Shown: positions 10,290 to 22,359, counted from the stretch's first letter. The stretch: 64,000 nucleotides of DNA from Sporobolomyces roseus (GCA_016617785.1 JADILM010000011.1:248001-312000), one strand, 5' to 3'. Notes: generated by a model from the letters alone, not told the origin. Translations and numbers: made by a program.

Positions 10290-10986
10290 ATGAGCGCAGA
10301 CAATAGAGTGAGTCTCGCTTCCTCTTTCTTTTGCTCCCTTTTCGAACCCCACTTCTTCTCCTTAAATTCAGCTCTTCTTACTCTCGACTGACTCTACTCA
10401 TGTTGGATATGACAGGGACGCGGTCGAGGACGTGGCGGTAACAGAGGAGGTGCAGGAGCTGGGAGAGGAGGAAAGTCGGATGATCGCCCTCGTCGAGAAG
10501 CTATACTTGATCTGAGCAAGTACGTCGACAAGAAGATCCGAGTCAAGTTCACTGGAGGTCGAGAAGGTGAGCTACCCAGTTGTTCTCGAGGAAGGCGGCG
10601 GTTCAACCATGAATCTCGTTAACCTTGTTTCATTTTCCACAGTCGTCGGTACGTTGAAGGGATACGATCAGCTGCTGAATCTAGTTATGGATGATCTCGA
10701 AGAGACGCTGCGAGGTGAGATTCCCCTTCTGGCGAATCCGGTTTACGTTTTCTCAGTTCTCAAGTTTTCCGTTGTATTTCGCAGATCCAGAAACTGGATT
10801 GCCTTCGTCTCCACCGCAAACGAGGGCTCTGGGACTCGCAGTTCTACGAGGAACAAGCTTGGTCGTTCTGAGTCCGGTCGACGGGTGAGTTCTCCCTCGT
10901 CGATTCCTCACTCTGATCCTTCCCTGACGCTTCCTCCTCACTTCATCAGTTCCGAAGAGATTGCAAACCCGTTCGCAGCAGGCTGA
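10290..10986 (+). CDS. LSM7: U6 snRNA-associated Sm-like protein LSm7
   Basis: 125-residue subunit of the LSm1-7 (mRNA decapping) and LSm2-8 (U6 snRNA) rings. Five exons: 10290-10307, 10416-10566, 10643-10714, 10785-10884, 10950-10986. An Arg/Gly-rich N-terminal stretch precedes the Sm fold: DLSKYVDKKIRVKFTGGREV (Sm1) and LRGTSLVVLSPVDG (Sm2, with the RG signature). The first exon encodes only six residues. It is divergent from KAP95 with a 174-bp shared promoter region. Confidence 0.94.
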
Positions 10987-11135
10987 ATGCATCATAGATT
11001 TCCGTAATATGACTGAAGATTCGATGTGGTTGTGTCGCTTGCAACGTCCGAGATTTTTCAGAGAAATTGAAAATGATGAGATGCATGAGCGTGTCGCGAA
11101 AACCTCAGAAAACGTTATCTTCGTCACTTACTATT

Positions 11136-12683
11136 ATGCATCGGTGGCTCGTCGCAGCTGCGCACTGCATATTGCTCTACAGCTCGAATGCTCTTGGTTC
11201 GGCAGTTCTGGCAGCGGTGAACGAGGGATCCGCTGACTTCTCCTCATTTTGGCGAACTCTCGAAGGTAAGTCAGCCTACTCTCAAAGTGCTCTTGTGCTT
11301 AATATCTTGATTGGATGAGCTAGATTCCGGCTACCGCGTGAAGGTACAATCTTATGAGGGAGCAGCGGCAACTCTGAAGCAAGCAGGAGATGGATTTGAA
11401 CACCTCATCATTTTCGGATCTGCGGCCAAGTGTAAGCTCTCGGAAAGTATTAGATACGCTCGTATGAGCTATTCGTGCTGATCTAGATCCTCTCTGTAGC
11501 TCTCCCGGCGGAATTGAGCCCTCAACGCCTTTCCTCCCTCGTCAATTCTGGCACCAATCTTCTCCTCGCTCTTCCTCCCGACTCTGCTGAAACTTGGAGA
11601 GACTTCGCACGCGAGTTCGAAGTGGATATCGACGATCGAGGAACGCAAGCTATCGATCACTTCGCTTTCGACCTCGACGCAGACGACGGTTCACACACTT
11701 CCCTGGTTCTTCCCCTCACCGACGTTCCCTCTCCGTTCCTCTCTGCCTCCACTCGTAACGGTTCACCACTTCTCTTCAGAGGTGCTCTTCATTCCACGGG
11801 ACGAACTCCTCTTCTCTACCCGATTCTTTCGGTTCCAACGACGACCTACTCTGCTCACCTCGAATCTCAACTGGAAGACTTGAGGTCGTACGGCGCTCAC
11901 TCGACAGTCGCAAGTGCGTTTCAAGCACGCAACAACGCTCGCATCACCTTTGTCGGCTCCACCGATCTCTTCACGGACGAATCGGGTAGACTGCCTGTCA
12001 GAACTTTGCATCAAACGTGAGCTCATCGTCTGTTCCACCCACTCTCGGTCGTTGATTGACACAGAATGCCTCTCTCCTTACTGACACAACGAACTCTTTC
12101 TCTGCAGTTACTCGAAATCTGGAAATTCAGCATTCCTCAAAGACGTCGCTCGTTGGACCTTCGGAGCGACCGGTCAACGACGAGTTCTCGCAGTAGAACA
12201 CAAGCTTGCGAGTGGCGGGTCGGTGAATCCTCAAAGTTACCGAGTCAAAGATCGGGTGGTAAATTATTCTCGTCCATCTCGGCTTGATGTGAGAGTACTG
12301 ATATTATCTTTGCGTAGCATTACACTCTGGAGGTCGAGTCAGGAAACGAGTCGGCTCCTCAAGATCTACAACTCGAATTCACGATGCTCGACCCACATCT
12401 TCGAATCCCGCTCAATCAGACCGAATCAGAATCAGAATCAGGAAAGCAAAGATTCGAGGCAGACTTCATACTGCCCGATCGTCATGGCGTATTCACTATT
12501 CGAGTTGATCATCGCAGACCTGGCTGGAGCAACCTAGAAACCTCAACGGTCGTTTCGGTCACCCCTCCTCGCCACGACGAGTACGAACGATTCATTCAAG
12601 GCGCTGCACCTTACTATGGAGGAGCTCTCAGTGTCTCGATGGGAGCGGTACTCTTCATCTTCTTTTGGGTACTGCAGTCATAG
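11136..12683 (+). CDS. WBP1: Oligosaccharyltransferase 48-kDa subunit (WBP1/OST48)
   Basis: 423-residue ER-membrane subunit of the oligosaccharyltransferase that N-glycosylates nascent proteins. Exons: 11136-11265, 11324-11431, 11500-12016, 12108-12258, 12318-12683. A cleavable signal peptide (AAAHCILLYSSNALG) is followed by the DDOST domain (HLIIFGSAAK, SYRVKD, HYTLEVE, RPGWSNLETSTVVSVTPPRH). A single C-terminal membrane helix (SMGAVLFIFFWVL) leaves a very short cytosolic tail. Length matches yeast Wbp1 (430). The stop codon is 63 bp from that of the convergent EMC1 gene. Confidence 0.92.
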
Positions 12684-12746
12684 TTTCAATGAAACCAAAG
12701 AGCTCGTTTTAATCTATCTCAAGCTTCGGATTGTCGATTCCTTTTG

Positions 12747-15700
12747 TCAATCTGCCCACGCTATCGAAGTGTTTCGTGTGCGAGCCTGCGTGACAACAAA
12801 ATCAAGCATATGGTGATGGTCGGTTAGTGATTGAGCTGATAGAAGGAGGGGGGTTTGACCGAAAACTCACCGAGGATCGCGCGAAGACGAGAGAACAGAG
12901 GAGAACAGTGAGAACCGCGATGACTTGAGTTCGACTGAAAGTCTCGCCGAGAGTGTCGAAAGACCCTGAAGGCCTGAGAGTTGTCGAGAAGTTACGCGAA
13001 CTCGGCGAGAGAACGAAAGCCTCGGATTCTCGATGTCCTGGCTGAACAGAGATGACTTGAGTGTTTGTGAGCTGACAGGCGTCATTCGTCAGTAAAGAAG
13101 CCAGACAGACAATGTGAAAGAGAACGAAGACAAGAGGGAACTCACTTCTTGAGCCCTCCCGAGTACTTTAGCAGTAGGCAAATATTCGAGAGGATGGTGA
13201 TCCGTAACCTTTGATTTCGTGGCAGTTGAGGGTCTAGGAGAGAAAGGGTTCAAAGCTCGTCTCGGGAGAACGACGAGCTGTCCGAGACCATCGGAGACTG
13301 TCGAAACGAAGGACGTCAGAACGTCACGAAGCGGAAACGACTGAAAAGGAATGATACGGATGTGAAATCGAGACCTACGTATACAGTCCCTTGAGGCGAT
13401 TCCGAGTCTAGTTTGGGTGAAGCCCTCCACGTGAAACGCTCTTGGAGAAGCGAATATTCGGGTAATTGGCGAGACCTCACTGCGAATGCAAGCAATAGTT
13501 AAGCAGATGGCGGAAAGACGGAGGGGAAACCACTGTAAGAAGATGAACTCACTCGGAGTCGACAGTATGAGAAAGGTAGATCGATACGAGTATATGGGTA
13601 GGCACGTCGAAACTTGTTGTGCGGTAAGTGCAAACGATCCAGTCTTCCGCCATCGCAACTCCGACGGAAGACGAGAGGTCGACATTGAGAGGAAGCTGGA
13701 TCCGACTAGCTTCGTTGCCATTCTCGAGGTCGAGCAGACGAATCGATAGACTTGACGTCTCGAGCGAGGAAACGACTGCTGCGACCAAATTCGCATTTCG
13801 GTACTTGAGCACGGAAGATCTATCGACGCTGACCCGCCCTGGTGAAAGCATAGTATCTGTTTCGTCGGCCCCTCGGGAGCAAGGTCAGCAATGAAACCCT
13901 TTCTCCTAGAGGGACCGAATGGTTTTTACCTGAAGACTGCGTTGCGAGTCGCTCAACTCGCTCGCCTTTGTTCAATAGATGACGCCAAGGTCTCTGTTCC
14001 CGCTTTGCTATCAGTATGAAGCCTTCCGAGGCACTTTGTCAAGAACGGAACGAACCGAATTACTCCCTGAATTGGACGAAATCTCGATCGCTTGCGGAGA
14101 GGTCGAACTGATTTGAAGCGTTCTCATCTATGGGAGCAACAAGTCAGCTGTACGTCTGATAAAGCAGCTACTCGCGGCTCGAGCTCACCGCTTGGAGGAC
14201 TAACGAAGACTCTGAGACGTTCGAGTCGGTTCGCCACGAGAGCTTCGAGCCTTTCCAGGCTTGAAGTGCGCTGGTTGCCGTTGACACCACTACGGTGAAA
14301 TCGGGAAGTAGCTGTCGGGTTTTGAGAGCATAGAGAGCGAACTGTTTAACGTGGAGTGAAGTCGGGTGAGATTGGGAAGACCGAGCGAGGAAGAACGAAG
14401 TCGCACCTCGAAAGCTCCTCCTGTGGCTTGGACGGAAAGATCGAGCGGGAAGGTTTGACCACTGACAATCGGAGAAGAGGTCTGAGGTTCGGCAGATAGA
14501 GTAACGGTGTCGACAGTCGACAGCTGTAAAATCGAGAAACGATGTCAGATACTGCGAGACAAGGTAGAGCGTGTCTACTCACCCTGAGAGTGGTCGACCA
14601 TGATAGTCTGGCGATATGAGGGATCCCAGCACTGTCGAGTGAAGCGCTGAAACGGGAGGGAACGCTCTGTGGATGAAAGAACAGAAGAAAAAGGTTACGG
14701 TCTCGAATCTCCGAATAGTCGCGAGATGGCTCACTCCGGTTGGGTACTGCCATACTTGATCGAGGTCGCCATTCGATCGAAGTTGGAGAAGGGTTGAACT
14801 TCCGTCGCTCCGTCGGGCTAAACGAATTCCGAGCGAGTCGAGTCCGAGGTCGAGCAGATTTGTGTAGGAACCACCGATCACGGATTGTTCACCGAATGTT
14901 CCAGTCGTCGAGCATTCGAAGGTACGAAGGTGCGATCCGTCGAGCCAGATATACGTCGAGCGGTCTCCTCCGGCAGTCTTGAGAATTGCACCGAATTGAT
15001 GAGGCACAGAAGTCTTCGCCAGCTTGGCTGACACTCGAACCGAAGTAGAGCCATCTGTAGCATTGATATCGACGAGCGAAGCCTTGTTCGCCTCGAATAC
15101 CAGAGTTTCCAGGTGATCAAGGTTGTAACTGAGAGGGAAGGCATTCAAGCTTCTCGCGAGGCAAGGTAACGTCAGTTTTCGAGCTAGTAATGTGAGCAGA
15201 GCTAGGAATGGGACTGACGGGATCTTGGAAGACTCTGCAGAATCGCCGGTGTTCATCTCGAAACGATGCGCTTCTCCATCGACCACGGAAACGAGGAAAG
15301 GTGAAACCCCGCTTCCACACAGTAGTGTCGGACTGATAGCAGGATCTCGAGCGCTCGTTATTTCGTGAGACCAGAGTAGTTTGCCGGACACTGGCGAGAC
15401 TGCATCGAGAGTGGTCGTCGAGGAAAGGACAATCGCTAATCAACCGAAATCAGGGTGAGAATAAACCTCGCCGAGGTGCTGAGAAATAGGACTGACTACG
15501 ATCACACAGTCTCAGTTTCCCATCTACAAGATCCTCCTGTGCATAGCTGCGACTCCAGACTGTTGAAAGGGAGAGAGAGAGGGAATGTCATGATTCAACC
15601 TCACTTCGAAGAGCCAAGGAGCTAACTTACGAGCTTCTCCGGTATTCAGATCAATAGCTAAAAGTGTTCCATCTGCAGTGAGCGTAACCAAAGCTTGCGG

Positions 15701-15859
15701 CAAGTCTTGTGAAGTGAGGAAGAGTCTTGAATCGGCTGTACTGTTCGGAAGGAAGGAAGGAGCGAGAGGTCTGTCGAGTGAAGATGCTGAAGCTGTGGCG
15801 AGTATCGAGCCGAATGAAATGTAGCAGAGGAGATTCGACGAAGATGGTCGAAACCTCAT
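12747..15859 (-). CDS. EMC1: ER membrane protein complex subunit 1 (EMC1)
   Basis: Large multi-exon gene for the luminal beta-propeller subunit of the EMC insertase. The start at 15859 (MRFRPSSSNL) gives a signal peptide ending near ATASASSLDR; an in-frame Met at 15919 is possible. Family landmarks are the N-terminal PQQ-like propeller (ALVTLTADGTLLAIDLNTGE, SGKLLWSHEITSARDPA) and the DUF1620 region (ITRIFASPRAFHVEGFTQTR, GQLVVLPRRALNP). Near the end are TLRPSGSFDTLGETFSRTQ and a hydrophobic helix (VIAVLTVLLCSLVF). The last exon is uncertain: the chosen acceptor gives a stop at 12747, while an acceptor nearer the donor would leave an intron of only about 35 bp. Not every exon boundary was fixed. 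Confidence 0.85.
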
Positions 15860-16165
15860 GTTGAAGTTTAGCGAAGAAGACGAAAAAGCGAAACTGAATC
15901 GCATCGCAAACTCGCACAATCTTCTCGAGCCTTTTGCGAATCACTCTCGCTGCGTCACTCGACTTGGTCTGCATCAAAGGAGACCCATTTACAATACAAC
16001 AATTTCAAAGAGACCTTGGTACAAACTTTTCGACAGAAGGATTCCTGCTTTTCTCCGTCTCTAGTCGATCTATTGGCCTATCTACTCTTTCCTCCTCTGT
16101 TGCATCGACGTAAGGAATGAGTGAAAAGGAAGCAAGGAGGACAAGGAGGAAGATTCGAATCGAAC

Positions 16166-16589
16166 TCACCGACCGCGATATGGTTGTCGACTAGGAGCGA
16201 ATTCACCAAGTTTGTGTCCTACCATTTCGGGAGAGATGTGAACGGGAACATACTGTTTCCCGTTGTGTACGAGGAAGCGTAACCTAAACAAGCCGAACGT
16301 CAATGGACGAATTTCGAGGGAAAGGGCGGAAGCGAGAGGAGAGAAGGAGAAGGAACAGAGACTCACCCGATAAAGTTTGGTAGGATAGTGCAAGCTCTAG
16401 CAGAGGTTCTAATCGGTGTGTGAGTCTTGACAGCTTCCGCGATACCAGGGAAAGCGGTGAAGTAAGGTCCTTTGGTCGAGAGTTGAAAGAGAGTCAGCAT
16501 TCGACGAGGAACAAGCTACCGGTGCGAGAGGGAGCTTGTAGCATACCTTTCCAAGCTGCTCGAGCAAACAGCGGTCTAGTGAATAGCAT
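16166..16589 (-). CDS. RSM19: Mitochondrial small ribosomal subunit protein uS19m
   Basis: 87-residue uS19 protein of the mitochondrial ribosome. Exons 16589-16547, 16469-16367 and 16283-16166 join in frame. Matches are [46 protein letters not shown] and KLGEFAPSR, the classic S19 core. The short basic N-terminus suits a mitochondrial protein. The apparent stop overlaps a good donor (GTGAGT after CGCGGTCG). Splicing to the AG at about 16093 would change the tail from RGR to RGRGGKSR, ending at 16078; this option is unresolved. The gene lies upstream of and divergent from RPL20. Confidence 0.9.
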
Positions 16590-17297
16590 GAGCGACTGTA
16601 GTGGGTGAAGAAAGTGATGAGGAGTTCAACTTGAGAAGAATCAATCTCTTTCTTGATCTTTGGATCGATATGTTTTTGCGAGGATGGAGCAGGTAGATGT
16701 ACAAGTACCAGAAGCGAACTATCTGCTGCTATCGATAGAAGATGGAGAGATGGAAGAACATTGGAGAGAATCTCTCAAATTTCACTCGCTCGAACCAGAA
16801 ACAGCGAGGATTGAAACGATACAGCATTGAGTATTTCATCAAAAGAGCTACCATAGTGGGAGTATAACAAGTTGCGAGGGCGGAGAGCGGGAGAAGGATG
16901 AGGGAGAGGGGAGGAGGGAAAAAACTCTGAGCGACGGTCCCCTCTCCCTCTTCTCTCCCGGTTGTTGCTTGTTTCGTTCAGCATCCCCCTTATCGAGTAC
17001 GTAGCTATACAACTGGTATAACCCTGCTGTCCCCCTAGTCTCCCCCTTTAGACTAGTGTCAATTTTGCTGACTCTCTTTTCAATTTCTTCTCCCTTCAAC
17101 CTCAAACCCGTCAATCTCAACTTCAACCTCAACCCGATCACCTGAAACTACGCTCTATCACCTATTATCACCCTCTATTCTATTCTCCCTTCTTCCCATC
17201 ACCTCCTCGAATCGTTTCCATCCACTTTGATCACTCTTCTCCAAATTCCCATTTCATCAACTCTCTTCATCTCACTCGACTCGGCATCAATTCAGCA
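16590..17297. other. Divergent promoter region RSM19 / RPL20
   Basis: 708 bp without a supported gene. The half nearest RPL20 is strongly pyrimidine-rich on the plus strand (CT-rich runs from about 16920 to 17290), as is common in fungal ribosomal-protein promoters and leaders. A 6-bp inverted repeat CTAGTC/GACTAG lies around 17036-17057. No named element was recognised. Confidence 0.5.
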
Positions 17298-18143
17298 ATG
17301 GGACGCTTCACTGAGTACCAAGTCATCGGGCGCAAGTTGCCATCGGAGAAGGAGCCCCAGCCCAAGCTCTACCGCATGCGTATCTTCGCTCCCAACGATG
17401 TTGTCGCAAAGTCGCGCTTCTGGTACTTCTTGCGCAAGCTCCGCAAGGTCAAGAAGGCCACTGGAGAGGTTGTCGCCGTCAACGTCGTGAGTTGGATATT
17501 CGGAATTGATTTATCGCCTCAAATAGTTTCGATCGGATGGAGGGAGCGGGAGAGAGGGATGGCCGAAAGAGAATTGCGGCGATTATTCATGAGAGGGAAA
17601 TGGACATATCTCGAGGCGCGAGAAGCTGGATAGAAAATGGTGAGGATTCGAGGTGCAGTCAGAGAGAATGGAGTCATCGATGAACATGGGAGAAACTTCG
17701 CGGTCAATTGCAGAGGACTGACTCTCGTTCGTTTCTTCTTCCCTTCCTCGTAATAGATCAGCGAGAAGAAGCCCCTCAAGGTCAAGAACTTCGGTATCTG
17801 GCTTCGTTACGACTCGCGCTCCGGTACCCACAACATGTACAAGGAGTACCGTGAGCTCTCCCGTGCCGACGCTGTCCACGCCTGCTACCAGGATATGGCT
17901 GCTCGTCACCGTGCCCGTTTCCGCTCGGTTCAGGTTCGTCACTCTTATCCCAAAATCGCAAACGAGTCTGATCTTTTGCCCTTTTGACAGATCCTCCGAG
18001 TCGCTGAGATCGAGAAGACCGTCGATGTCCGTCGTCCCAACATCAAGCAGCTCCTCACTCCCAACCTCCGCTTCCCTCTTCCTCACCGCGTCGTCAAGAG
18101 CCGTGGTCTCTTCCTCGCCCACCGTCCCTCGACTTTCTACTAA
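17298..18143 (+). CDS. RPL20: 60S ribosomal protein L20 (eL20 / L18ae)
   Basis: 172 residues, the same length as yeast Rpl20. Exons 17298-17486, 17757-17933 and 17991-18143 are each a whole number of codons. Matches are [68 protein letters not shown] and the C-terminal [15 protein letters not shown]. It is a cytosolic large-subunit protein. Codon use is strongly biased to C/G-ending codons, as expected for high expression. The first intron (270 bp) is longer than its neighbours; no convincing snoRNA was seen in it. RibL18ae is a recognised member of red-yeast MAT regions. Confidence 0.97.
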
Positions 18144-18399
18144 GTAGTAATTGACAAGGCTCAGACTCGGCTGCAGTCTCTGGACTTTGCAATTATTTCC
18201 ATCTTTGACTTGCGTTCCTTCGTATTGAAAGCGATTGCAGCACGCGAGAGAAAATTCCCAGAGAGATCCGAAATATTCGGAGAAAGTGTTGCATCGTCTG
18301 TCGTTTGAGCGGCAATCATGGCGCTCTCGGTTGCGGCACGGAGTCGTGACGAACCGTCCTTCACAAGGCGAAGGAAACAAAATCTGAGAGACATACCTA

Positions 18400-18423
18400 C
18401 CCTTTGTTCTCCCCTCTTTGTCC
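18400..18423 (-). promoter_or_regulatory. ACAAAGGG (PRE-like) sites upstream of STE3
   Basis: CCCTTTGT at 18400-18407 (reverse complement ACAAAGGG) and CTCTTTGT at 18414-18421 (ACAAAGAG) lie 70-95 bp upstream of the receptor start codon. They share orientation and core with the clusters in the pheromone promoters, suggesting a common HMG-box regulator. This is an inference from motif and position. Confidence 0.5.
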
Positions 18424-18492
18424 TCCTCACAAAACGCTTTTTCTCGACGATGTTCTCTCTCTCTTTCTCTCCATCCACCTACGTTTGACGAT

Positions 18493-19781
18493 ATGTTTGG
18501 ACCGACCTTCACAGTGTTCTGCTTCCTCTCAATCCTCTTCCTCCTGCTCCCATCTCCGTGGCATTGGCGAGCTCGCAACACAGCCACCCTCCTCTACATT
18601 TTTTGGTGCTTTGTGAACGTCGTTCCTCTGGCGATCAACAGCCTGATTTGGCAGAACCGCTTCGACTTGGAGGCGCCTATCTATTGCGATGTAAGCACTC
18701 ATTCTGATCGCTCTTCTCGCAGGCAAGCACCGATTTCTTTTCTCGCAGATTGTCGCTAAGCTACGGGTCGGAGGCGAACTTGGAATCCCTGCGTCCATCC
18801 TATGCCTTACTCGTCAACTGGAGTCAATCGCTGCTGCCCGGCAAGCTTACTTCAACGCGAAGGATCGTCGCCGACGCCGATGGGAGGAGCTCGGATTGGG
18901 GTTGGGGTTCCCTTGTCTGGTGATGATCCTGCACACGATTGTACAAGGTCATCGCTACGATATATATGAGCGGGTCGGGTGTGTTGTCGCGGTTTATTGG
19001 AGTTTACCCTTGATTCTGCTGGTGCAGATCTGGCCGATTATCTTCTTGCTAGCCTCGTGTGTCTACGCTGGTGAGTTTGCACAGTCGATCGTCTGATGAT
19101 CTCATACTAACGTCGAGCAATAGGCTTGGCCGTACGACTTTTCCTCGCCCGTCGCAAGCAGTTCGCCAGCGTCCTCGAATCCTCCAAGAGCGCAATCTCG
19201 ACCAGTCGGTTCATACGTCTCATCGCCCTCTCCGCAACACAAATCGCCTTCACATTACCAATCTTGCTCTTTATCCGCATCTTCTCTTTAGTCAACATCC
19301 CTCTTCTACCATACGTCTCGTGGGATTACGTCCATGCTGACTTCGGAGGAATCCTGCATCTTCCGATAAAGTACGTGGAGGCCAACAGCACCAGGGCATC
19401 GACAGCTGTTATCGAGCTGGGCTATTGGCTGTACCCTGTGTCTTCCGCCCTCTTCTTCGTCTTCTTCGGACTCGGCGCAGAATCGGTCTCAAGCTATCGC
19501 GAGTGGACGCGGTCAGTCCGATCTGTACTTTGTCGAGGTAAAGCCAAGGGCAGTATGCAAGGCTCGTAAGTCTCCTCATTAGCCCACGAAATCGTCAGTT
19601 CCGCTCTGACGGCTGTTTCTGTATCAGCTCTCACCCGATACCAACAGCCATATCCCTTCCTCCTTATCCTTCAAGGGATGGTACGCTCTCGAAGGATGAA
19701 GATCTCGAAAAGTTCGACCTAGGAGCGGCAGTGCCGGGTATCTTTGTAACAGTAGAGCGGGATAATTTCACGTCTGTCTAG
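18493..19781 (+). CDS. STE3: STE3-type pheromone receptor (class D GPCR)
   Basis: 371-residue seven-helix receptor for the farnesylated pheromone of the opposite mating type. Exons: 18493-18690, 18749-19070, 19124-19565, 19628-19781. Hydrophobic segments are visible in order: FTVFCFLSILFLLL, TLLYIFWCFVNVVPLAIN, GIPASILCLTRQLESIAA, LGFPCLVMILHTIVQ, WSLPLILLVQIWPIIFLLAS, IALSATQIAFTLPILLFI and LGYWLYPVSSALFFVFFGLG. STE3 landmarks include LTRQLESIAAARQ and RHRRRW-like basic residues in the loop after helix 3. The cytosolic tail is about 70-75 residues. The first intron falls right after YCD. The start is the first in-frame ATG giving a complete helix 1; upstream sequence carries PRE-like sites. 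The stop codon is 2 bp from that of the convergent mitochondrial uL6 gene. Confidence 0.95.
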
Positions 19782-19783
19782 CA

Positions 19784-20598
19784 CTACTTCTTCTTGACTT
19801 CTTTACGTTTCACTTGTTCGTCTCCAACAAAGATACCTTTTCCCTACAAAGCATTGTCAGAGACTTTGCGTCAGCTATACGAACGCGTGGAGAGAAGAGA
19901 AATCGAGAGGACAGAATGCTTACATTGTAGGGTTCGGGAATTCGCCATCGTCTGATTCGAGCCGCAACTTCGCCAAGACGCTGCTTATCGATCCCCGAGA
20001 GCACGATAGTAGTCGAAGATGGAGTTGCGGCTTGTACGTCGGCGGGTAGGTGGACGAGGACAGGATGTGCGAACCCGAGTTTGAGGTTGAGTCTTTGACC
20101 CTTTCCTCCTTTCACACTCGAACTAGCCACCTCTTCCACCGCTGCGCGATAACCTACTCCGACGAGCCTCAACGATAAATCATATCCATCCGACACTCCT
20201 CGTACAGCGTTTGCGAGGAGAGAGCGAGTTAAACCCCAAGCCGCTCGTTGGTGTTTGATCGAAGCGTCTTGAACAGCGAGAGAGAGGAGAGTGGGAGAAG
20301 GGGGTGTGGAATTCGTAGGTACAGCGGAAGTGGGAGAGGAGAAGTTGAGTTGAACGAAGGGAGGAACGTTGATTTCGAGACGACCTTTGGGACCTTTGAC
20401 GGAGAGTTGAGTCGAGGAGGAAGAGAGGGAAGAAACGCTCGAGGTGTGACGGGGCAGTGATTCGAAGGTAACAGTTGATGGGAAGGGTATCGGTGCTGAT
20501 CCTACGTGAGAAGCGGTTCGGGAAGAAGTAGCGAAAGTTCGAGAGGAAGAAGAGAGGGAGATGGGAAGGAACCGGAAAGAGGAGTTCGCAAATGCCAT
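19784..20598 (-). CDS. MRPL6: Mitochondrial large ribosomal subunit protein uL6m
   Basis: 244 residues from two exons, 20598-19924 and 19843-19784. A Ser/Arg-rich N-terminus (FRFLPISLSSSSRTFATSSR) looks like a mitochondrial presequence. The uL6 domain follows (LSVKGPKGRLEINVPP, RSLLANAVRGVSDGYDLSLR, LVGVGYRAAVE, GIDKQRLGEVAARIRRWRIP, EPYNGKGI). The last exon supplies the conserved YNGKGI...E-V-KKK basic tail. It overlaps nothing but ends only two bases from the STE3 stop codon, so the two transcripts must share 3' sequence. Confidence 0.93.
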
Positions 20599-20760
20599 GG
20601 CGGTAAGAAGCTGTTGTATTCACTGGTAGCTATGTTCGTGATCTAGTCTGGTTCGAGTTGATGGTGAAGGAGAGAGAGACGTCTTTGATCAAAAAGTTGA
20701 AAGGGAAATCTTCCCTTGATCAACTACAACTCACTCCAAGATTCAATCACTGCTTGGGCG

Positions 20761-22336
20761 ATGTCTATACCAGCTCAGTCATACGATAGGAACCTCGTCA
20801 GGATAGGCAAAGAGCGTGTTGAGAGCGTGAGTCTCTTCTCTTCTTTCTCTTTACCAAACATCACCTCCCTCCCTTTCCACCTCTTCAAGAGCTCTAACTG
20901 AAGCTTGTACTCTATCAATGAATGATATCAGGTATCGAGTACGGACTTTCCAGGTCATTACCCTAAAGAATCGCATCATTGGGATCTTCAACACTTTCGC
21001 TCGCAGCTCACGGTCGTAGTCAACTCGCTCAGTCCGGAAGCAATCGAGTTCGACCTCGTAGGAGTAGATGCAAGCGTCGCAAACGCCATCAGACGAATCG
21101 TAATCGCAGAGGTAAGTGTTCATCTTGCTGTCCTCGATTCCGTTTCATTGACTTTTCCCGCTCACTCCTATTCGCTCTCTCAGGTTCCGACAATCGCTAT
21201 AGAGACAGTTTACGTATGGAACAATACTTCGATCATACAAGATGAAGTGCTCGCTCAACGTCTCGGTCTGATTCCGCTCGCTATCGATCCTCGTAAACTA
21301 GAACTCAAGAAGTGTTAGTTCTCTCAGTCGCGTTCTCATGTCCCGTGTGATGTCTCAGCTGATAGACGACGCTTGACTGGTCTCGCATCTACCAACAGCT
21401 GCCGATGAAGCGCCGACGGATCTCAACACTGTCGTTTTCGGTTTGGTCTCGAAGTGCGAGCGATTACGGGACGTCAAGAAGGGCGAGACAGATCCTAAAA
21501 AGATATGGAGCGGTACAGAAGGTTCGTCTACAATCCGTCTTACTCTCACACGCCGATCGCTGAACTCGACACTCATTTGCGAAACTTTTCGCTTTTTCTA
21601 GTCTTCTCCTCACAGCTGTCGTTCGATCCGAAAGGAGGTCAGGCTGAGCTGTTTGCTGCGCAACCTCCCCAGCCCGCGAATCCCAACATTCTGATTGCAA
21701 AGATGCGAGGCGGTCAGGTGAGTTGTCAACCCTATAGAGGAGAAACTGAAAAAGAGCTTTTCGCTGACGAGCTTTGTCAACTTCAACATTTTGCAGGAGA
21801 TTGTCGCAGAACTACATTGCAACAAAGGGATTGGAAAAGATCACGCAAAATGGTCTCCAGTCGGTAAGCAACTCTCGATTCTCCCTCAATCGATCCAAGG
21901 ACCTGATCGCTTTCTTCTCCCTTCATCTCTAGCGACGGCTTCGTACCGTTTGCTACCGTCAATTGAATTCCTCGCCGATATCGAGCCTAGCCTGCACCCC
22001 AAACTTCAAGCTTGCTTTCCACCGGGAGTGATCGATATTTCGGAAGGTCGAGTGCGAGTTGCTGATGCACGCAAGGATACCGTCAGTCGTGAAGTCTTAC
22101 GGCATGCGGAGTTCGAGGACAAGGTCAGGCTAGGACGAGTTCGAGATCATTTCATCTGTGAGTCGCATTCCAGCTGATCCTTCGACAGTTTCGCTGCTTA
22201 CCTCTCCTCTGCGATCACAGTCAATGTCGAATCTGCTGGTCAGTATCGACCAGAGGAGCTCGTACCTGAAGCTATACAGGTCTTGTTAGCCAAAGTTCGC
22301 GAGTTGAGGCGTTGTCTAGCAGAGTTGAAACATTGA
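20761..22336 (+). CDS. RPC40: RNA polymerase I/III subunit AC40
   Basis: 340-residue alpha-like subunit shared by RNA polymerases I and III; yeast Rpc40 is 335. Eight exons: 20761-20826, 20932-21111, 21184-21313, 21399-21521, 21602-21717, 21797-21863, 21933-22157, 22221-22336. Landmarks: [31 protein letters not shown] (alpha-motif), [40 protein letters not shown] and [17 protein letters not shown]. All junctions keep frame. Only 23 bp separate the stop codon from the STE20 fragment at the start of pheromone segment C, so the native 3' UTR has probably been replaced by segment sequence. Confidence 0.95.
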
Positions 22337-22359
22337 AGAGAAACGAAGACGTTGAAATC

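Noticed and set aside
17640..17756. Box C/D snoRNA in the first RPL20 intron
   Set aside because: A GATGA and a CTGA occur, but the C box is a poor match and no terminal stem is visible.
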